From CAMEON01 sp964463245 (GTDB lineage: Bacteria; Bacillota; Clostridia; Oscillospirales; CAG-272): a stretch of DNA of 55,467 nt. Position 1 is the stretch's first letter. Each line of letters starts with the position of its first letter. Position numbers and translations under genes: made by a program. The notes beneath the pieces are model-generated. The model saw nothing but the letters and a program-made list of their open reading frames with translations. It did no database searches and was not told the origin of the DNA. The stretch spans positions 1-55,467 of the forward strand of contig CAYXBU010000004.1 of NCBI GenBank assembly GCA_964463245.1, given 5' to 3'. Shown piece after piece: positions 50,863 through 55,467 of this stretch.

Positions 50863-50900
50863 AAAAGCCCGATCTTCCGTCCCGGAGAAGTCGGGCTTTT
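50863..50900. terminator. Second terminator-like hairpin after the tRNA genes
   Basis: AAAAGCCCGA and TCGGGCTTTT with an inner CTTC/GAAG. Strong stem with a T-run on one side and an A-run on the other. What transcript it ends is unclear, as the tRNA unit already has a terminator upstream. Confidence 0.65.
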
Positions 50901-51038
50901 CATGTTACCTTCATTTTTCAAGAAAAATACGATACCACTTCACAACAGATTCATGTTTCCGTGTTACAATGTCGGGGAAATGTGAGAATGTACAGTGGGG
51001 TGCCCTGTCATAGCACCCTGCCGTGAGGAGGTAGAGCA

Positions 51039-54000
51039 TTGCTTCAATTAAAGAACATTGAGAAGATCTACGACGCGGGGGACTCCAAGGTTCAGGCACT
51101 GCGCGGCGTGAGCATTGAGTTCCGAGAGAACGAGTTCGTTTCCATTCTGGGTCAGTCGGGATGCGGAAAGACCACCCTGCTCAACATCATCGGCGGGTTG
51201 GATCGCTACACCGAGGGCGACCTCGTGATCAACGGCAAGTCCACGAAGGACTTCAAGGATCGGGATTGGGACACCTACCGCAACCACAGCGTGGGCTTCG
51301 TTTTCCAGAGCTATAACCTGATCCCGCACCAGACCGTGTTGGCCAACGTGGAGCTGGCTCTGACCCTCTCAGGGGTTTCCAAGACCGAGCGTCGCCGCCG
51401 CGCCGCCGATGCCCTGCGGAAGGTGGGCCTGGGCGACCAGATGAAGAAAAAGCCCAACCAGATGTCGGGCGGTCAGATGCAGCGTGTTGCCATCGCCCGC
51501 GCCATCGTCAACGACCCGGACATCCTCTTAGCCGACGAGCCGACCGGTGCACTGGACACTGCGACCAGCATCCAGATCATGGATATCCTCAAGGAGATCG
51601 CCAAGGATAAGCTGGTCATCATGGTCACCCATAACCCCGAGCTGGCGGAGCAGTACTCCACCCGTATCGTCCGTCTGCTGGATGGTGTCGTGACCGATGA
51701 CTCAGATCCCATCCGCCCGGAGGAGCGTGACCGCCCCATCGTACGGGAGACCACCGTTGCCAAGGGGAAGAAGACCTCCATGTCCTTCCTCACGGCTCTC
51801 TCCCTCTCGCTGAATAACCTCATGACCAAGAAGGGACGCACCTTCATGACGGTCTTTGCCGGGAGCATCGGCATCATCGGCATTGCGCTGATCCTGTCCC
51901 TGTCCAACGGCATCAACGATTACATCGACACGGTGCAGAAGGACACCCTCTCCTCCTACCCCATCACCATCAACAAGCAGTCCATGGATATGACCAGCAT
52001 GATGGCGAACATGATGAGCGATAAGAGCAGCACCGTGGATTACTCCAAGCGCGACCCGAACAAGATCTACTCCAGCAATATCTTGAGCGATATGATGACC
52101 TCCATGAACGAGGGCGTGACCTTCAACAACATGAAGGATTTCAAGACCTTTATCGAGAATACCGAGGAGTTCGGGGACAAGGATATCACCAGTGCCGTTC
52201 AGTACACCTACGACATGACCATGAATATCTACAAGGAGGACACCTCGAACGGTATCCTGCAGGTCAACCCCAGTACCATCATGAGCCAGATGATGGCGAT
52301 GGTCGGTCTGACGACCTCTACCGACTCGAACATGAGTGCCATCACCAGTATGTCGGGCTTCAATGTCTGGTCGGAAATGCTGGACAATCAGACCCTGCTG
52401 GACTCGCAGTACGAGCTGCTTGATCCGGAGACCATGCGCTGGCCGCAAGCCTACGATGAGGTCATCATCGTGGTGGACAAGCACAACGAGCTGAGCGACG
52501 TTGCCCTGTACGCGTTGGGACTGCGGGACTCCGCCGAGCTGACCAAGCTCATGCAGGCCTTGCAGAAGGGCGAGACCTACGAGGTGGAGGAGTCCTCCTA
52601 CACCTATCAGGACTTGATGGATCTGTCCTACAGCGTTGTCCTGCCGGCCGACCTGTATGTCAAGAACGACGACGGCACCTACACCAACAAGAGCCGCAAC
52701 GAGGCCTTCCTCAAGGAGAAGATCGCCGAGGGTGTCAAACTCAAGGTGGTCGGCGTGGTTCGCGCCAAGGACGGTGCGGTGTCCACCTCCATCAGCGGCA
52801 CGGTGGGCTATACTCACGCCTTGACCGAGTTCGTCGTGGGGCTCAACAACAAGACCCAGCTGGTGAAGGATCAGCGGGACAATGACAAGCTGAATATCAT
52901 CACCGGGCAGGAGTTCGATGTCGGTCAGTACGACAACCTGTCCGCGGCCGAGAAGGCGGATCTCTTTCGCCGCTACGCCGCCGGAGATATGCCGTTCTCC
53001 ATGTCGCAGGACGATAAGTCCCGCGCACTGATCTCCCTGCTGGGCAGCATGAGCCCCGAGGAGCGTGAGGCTCTCCTGGACGGCTTGACCGACGAGGAGC
53101 GGGAGCACCTCCTGCAAAACCTGACCGATTTCAGCGACTATACCGCCGATCAGCTGATCGGGTATATCAAGCTGCACGGCGCCGCCCACCCCGACATTAC
53201 AGACGGCATCACCCTGTTCCTGTTCACGGATGCCGCCCGCATGACCCAGCTCTGCGGGACGCAGGAATTTAAGGATTACTTCATCTCCCTCATGCCGGAG
53301 GAGAACCGTGAGCAGATCACGGCCATGCTCAAGGATATGGACGGTGCAGGTGTGTATGCCATGGTACAGCAGTTCATGGGCATGGGCGGCGGTGCGACCG
53401 GAGACGATCAGCAGGAGCCGACCGAGATGACCCCCGAGCAGGCCGAGGCCTACGCGCAGGTCTCCAATATCGCGCTGAGTATGCTCTCCCGCGAGGAGCT
53501 GTTGAACTTTGCAAACCGTATCGCCGAGGCCGAGCTGTTTGACTCCTTAGCAAGCCTGAGCGGACAGAAGGAGCAAATGGCGGCCATTCTGGACAGCGTT
53601 CTGCCGACACTGGTCGAGGATAAGGTCGTGGCTCTGTACGACGAGTATATGCCCCAGTTGGTGTCCGACCTGACCTACGAGGAGGTCATGCGGGAGTTGG
53701 GCGGCGTGGATCTGGAGGATCCCGCCAGCATCAACATCTATGCGGCCAGCTTTGAGGGCAAGGAGAAGATCCAGAGTCTGATCGACAGCTACAATGCCTC
53801 GGTCGCCGAGGAGGATCAGATCGAGTACACCGACTTGGTCGGTCTGATGATGTCCTTCTTTACCGACGTGATCAACGCCATCTCCTATGTGCTGATCGCC
53901 TTTGTCAGCATCTCGCTGGTGGTCTCCTCCATCATGATCGGGATCATCACCTACATTTCGGTGCTGGAGCGCACCAAGGAGATCGGTATCCTGCGGGCTA

Positions 54001-54284
54001 TGGGCGCATCCAAGGGGGATGTCTCCCGCGTGTTCAACGCCGAGACCATGATCATCGGTGTGACGGCAGGCCTGTTCGGCATTCTGGTAACGGTTCTGCT
54101 GTGCTTCCCCATCAACGCGATCATTCGCTCGGTGACCGGCATCCCGATCCTGACAGCCTCCCTGCCTGTCAAGGGCGGCGTGTTCTTAGTCGCGGTCAGC
54201 GTGATCCTGACTCTGCTGGCGGGTCTGTTCCCCTCGCTGGGAGCCGCCAAGAAGGATCCCGTGGTCGCACTGCGGACAGAATAA
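51039..54284 (+). CDS. ABC transporter with fused ATPase and FtsX-type permease
   Basis: The product has 1081 residues. It starts with TTG at 51039, seven bases after AGGAGG. Residues 1-225 are a MacB/LolD-type ATPase: GQSGCGKT (38-45), SGGQMQRVAIARA, and LLADEPTGALD. A linker leads to the first helix at about 268-290. A very large extracytoplasmic part (about 295-930) follows, with a Met-rich start (MTSMMANMMSD) and later acidic helices (SPEEREALLDGLTDEEREHL). Three FtsX helices end the chain. Such proteins export peptides or lipoproteins, or respond to antibiotics. No partner membrane-fusion protein is encoded next to it. Confidence 0.9.
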   Translation: MLQLKNIEKIYDAGDSKVQALRGVSIEFRENEFVSILGQSGCGKTTLLNIIGGLDRYTEGDLVINGKSTKDFKDRDWDTYRNHSVGFVFQSYNLIPHQTVLANVELALTLSGVSKTERRRRAADALRKVGLGDQMKKKPNQMSGGQMQRVAIARAIVNDPDILLADEPTGALDTATSIQIMDILKEIAKDKLVIMVTHNPELAEQYSTRIVRLLDGVVTDDSDPIRPEERDRPIVRETTVAKGKKTSMSFLTALSLSLNNLMTKKGRTFMTVFAGSIGIIGIALILSLSNGINDYIDTVQKDTLSSYPITINKQSMDMTSMMANMMSDKSSTVDYSKRDPNKIYSSNILSDMMTSMNEGVTFNNMKDFKTFIENTEEFGDKDITSAVQYTYDMTMNIYKEDTSNGILQVNPSTIMSQMMAMVGLTTSTDSNMSAITSMSGFNVWSEMLDNQTLLDSQYELLDPETMRWPQAYDEVIIVVDKHNELSDVALYALGLRDSAELTKLMQALQKGETYEVEESSYTYQDLMDLSYSVVLPADLYVKNDDGTYTNKSRNEAFLKEKIAEGVKLKVVGVVRAKDGAVSTSISGTVGYTHALTEFVVGLNNKTQLVKDQRDNDKLNIITGQEFDVGQYDNLSAAEKADLFRRYAAGDMPFSMSQDDKSRALISLLGSMSPEEREALLDGLTDEEREHLLQNLTDFSDYTADQLIGYIKLHGAAHPDITDGITLFLFTDAARMTQLCGTQEFKDYFISLMPEENREQITAMLKDMDGAGVYAMVQQFMGMGGGATGDDQQEPTEMTPEQAEAYAQVSNIALSMLSREELLNFANRIAEAELFDSLASLSGQKEQMAAILDSVLPTLVEDKVVALYDEYMPQLVSDLTYEEVMRELGGVDLEDPASINIYAASFEGKEKIQSLIDSYNASVAEEDQIEYTDLVGLMMSFFTDVINAISYVLIAFVSISLVVSSIMIGIITYISVLERTKEIGILRAMGASKGDVSRVFNAETMIIGVTAGLFGILVTVLLCFPINAIIRSVTGIPILTASLPVKGGVFLVAVSVILTLLAGLFPSLGAAKKDPVVALRTE

Positions 54285-54285
54285 A

Positions 54286-54456
54286 GGCACCACCGCACAA
54301 TTCTTTTTGCGGGGTTGCGCAGTCAGAAAATTCGTCAGATGAGACAAATTTCCGCGCGCGTACTTCACCCTACGCGAATGAAATTTGTGAAATATGACGG
54401 ATCCTATGCAAGCAAGTGAGTAAAAAAGCTACTGCCGTGGATCGTGCGGTGTTGCC
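54286..54456. mobile_element. 171-bp palindromic MITE-like element, copy 2
   Basis: Terminal repeats ggcaccaccgcac and gtgcggtgttgcc differ at one base. It is flanked by TAAA on both sides (54282-54285 and 54457-54460). The left TAAA contains the stop codon of the ABC gene. The core cgcgta...tacgcg (54357-54376) with ttcaccc in the loop, and the following aaatttgtg and tgacgga, match copy 1. The 317-bp gap before the next gene holds this element and the promoter at 54534. Confidence 0.7.
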
Positions 54457-54533
54457 TAAAGTATACCCTGTGGGGCACGCCCGCTTTCCCGGCGGAGTGT
54501 CCCTCATTTTTTACGCTTTTTTCGGGAAAACTA

Positions 54534-54562
54534 TTGCTTTTTCTCGCAAATATATGTATAAT
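54534..54562 (+). promoter_or_regulatory. Promoter of the metallo-hydrolase gene
   Basis: TTGCTT (54534-54539), 17-nt spacer, TATAAT (54557-54562). Confidence 0.8.
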
Positions 54563-54601
54563 ATAGACAGCCGCACGGCGCGGCGACAAGGAGGTTTGCA
54601 C

Positions 54602-55393
54602 ATGAAATTGACCTTTCTCGGAACCGGTGCGGCGGACTGGGACATCAACGCCTACACACCGGGGATATTTCACCGCCGATTCTCCTCGGCACTGATAAAC
54701 CGTGACCTGTTGATAGACCCGGGACCACACATATTCCATTACGCCGAGGAGCACGACCCGCACATCCTGGACGAGGTGCGGAATATCATCGTGACCCATA
54801 CTCACGACGACCATTTTTGCCCGGAGACGGTCAAGCGGCTGTGTCTGGATCGGGATTGCACCCTCTGGGGGGATATGGCCTGTCTGAAACGTCTGCGGGC
54901 GGTGCTGGGGACGGAATGCACCCGCCGCATCCGCTTCGCGGACACCCACGTCCGTCCCGAGCATCCCTATCCCATCGGGGGTTACGAGGTCTTTTCCCTG
55001 CGCTCCAACCATGCGACCGAGATACCCGAGGAGGACACCCGCCTGTACTTGATCGGGGACGGCCAGCGGTGGCTGTACTACGGCTGTGACAGCGCATGGA
55101 TCCCGACTACCTCTTGGAACGTCATGCGAGATATGCCCATCAACGCCATGGTCATGGAGCTGACCTGCGGCGAGACGGCACCCGACGATTGGCGCAGCTT
55201 CGAGCACAACACGTTGGATATGCTGGAGGTGATGCTGCGGAGCTTCCGCAAGTATGACCGCTTCGCACCGGACGTGAAATTCTATGTTTCGCACATGGCG
55301 CGTACCCTGCACACCGATCACGAGACCCTGGCGCGACGGCTGGAGCCGCTGGGGGTCACGCCCGCCTATGACGGGATGAGTATAGATATCTAA
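54602..55393 (+). CDS. Metallo-beta-lactamase-fold hydrolase
   Basis: The product has 263 residues. AAGGAGG precedes the ATG. THTHDDH (65-71) is the HxHxDH metal motif, with LTFLGTGAADW before it and SLRSNHATEIP and YGCDSAWIP supplying later ligands. The fold covers many phosphodiesterases and lactonases. The arrangement is closer to the PhnP/RNase Z-like branch (opening GTGAADW), but the substrate is unknown. There is no signal peptide. Confidence 0.85.
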   Translation: MKLTFLGTGAADWDINAYTPGIFHRRFSSALINRDLLIDPGPHIFHYAEEHDPHILDEVRNIIVTHTHDDHFCPETVKRLCLDRDCTLWGDMACLKRLRAVLGTECTRRIRFADTHVRPEHPYPIGGYEVFSLRSNHATEIPEEDTRLYLIGDGQRWLYYGCDSAWIPTTSWNVMRDMPINAMVMELTCGETAPDDWRSFEHNTLDMLEVMLRSFRKYDRFAPDVKFYVSHMARTLHTDHETLARRLEPLGVTPAYDGMSIDI

Positions 55394-55467
55394 GGAACCA
55401 CTGATTTATTCAGCGGCACATCTTCGGCACATCTTTTCCCGCCTGCTTCTTGCCGAAAAACTCGATG
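55394..55467. other. Window end, possible left edge of another palindromic element
   Basis: Directly after the stop codon the sequence ggaaccactgatttattc recalls the ggcaccacc end of the element at 54286. The window stops before a right end could be seen, so this is only a hint. Confidence 0.25.

Noticed and set aside
51702..53189. 495-codon frame on the minus strand
   Set aside because: Antisense to the ABC transporter.

Overview
The window looks like chromosomal DNA from a GC-rich member of the Clostridia, probably a gut Oscillospiraceae-like lineage. This is inferred from gene content and signals, not from a database search. The supporting features are a T-box leader in front of thrS, the gene order nusB-xseA-xseB-ispA-tlyA-nadK-argR-recN, mutS2, yebC, plsY-type acyltransferases, GGAGG ribosome sites, and sigma-A promoters that often carry an extended -10 (TGnTATAAT). 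There are no phage, plasmid, CRISPR or rRNA genes.

Layout. 1-13 kb: the start of a membrane-anchored Pro/Thr/Glu/Lys repeat protein (cut by the window edge), a Cys-rich protein of unknown function, a two-gene glycan operon (GH99-like hydrolase and beta-helix protein), a zinc-ribbon membrane protein, an esterase with two tandem plsY genes, rimO-pgsA, a ribbon-helix-helix protein facing a SLOG protein, an RpiB-type isomerase and a COG1313 radical SAM protein. 13.2-25.9 kb: one long minus-strand array holding the complete shikimate pathway, the Phe and Tyr branches, an aminotransferase and a TrpXYZ-type ABC transporter. It starts with a strong promoter, a 27-codon leader peptide with nine Phe/Tyr codons, and an intrinsic terminator. 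26-30 kb: an orphan protein, thrS with its T-box and a 67-residue ORF between them, and mgsA. 30.5-45.4 kb: nusB to recN, argS, yebC, a flippase and mutS2. 45.4-55.4 kb: an esterase, a solute-binding lipoprotein, an MFS plus ArsB/NhaD-type transporter pair, two tRNA genes, a large ABC/FtsX transporter and a metallo-beta-lactamase-fold hydrolase.

How the genes fit together. The central array would take erythrose-4-phosphate and PEP through DAHP, dehydroquinate, shikimate and chorismate to prephenate, then to Phe (PheA) and Tyr (TyrA), with a co-transcribed aminotransferase for the last step and an importer at the head. The Phe/Tyr-rich leader followed by a terminator suggests ribosome-mediated attenuation of the whole set by charged tRNA-Phe and tRNA-Tyr. 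This is the most interesting system in the window.

Repeats. Two small palindromic elements (161 and 171 bp) share a core hairpin, and each is flanked by TAAA on both sides. The first sits inside a member of a separate dispersed intergenic repeat family that has two further copies here. One of those copies gives an approximate empty site.
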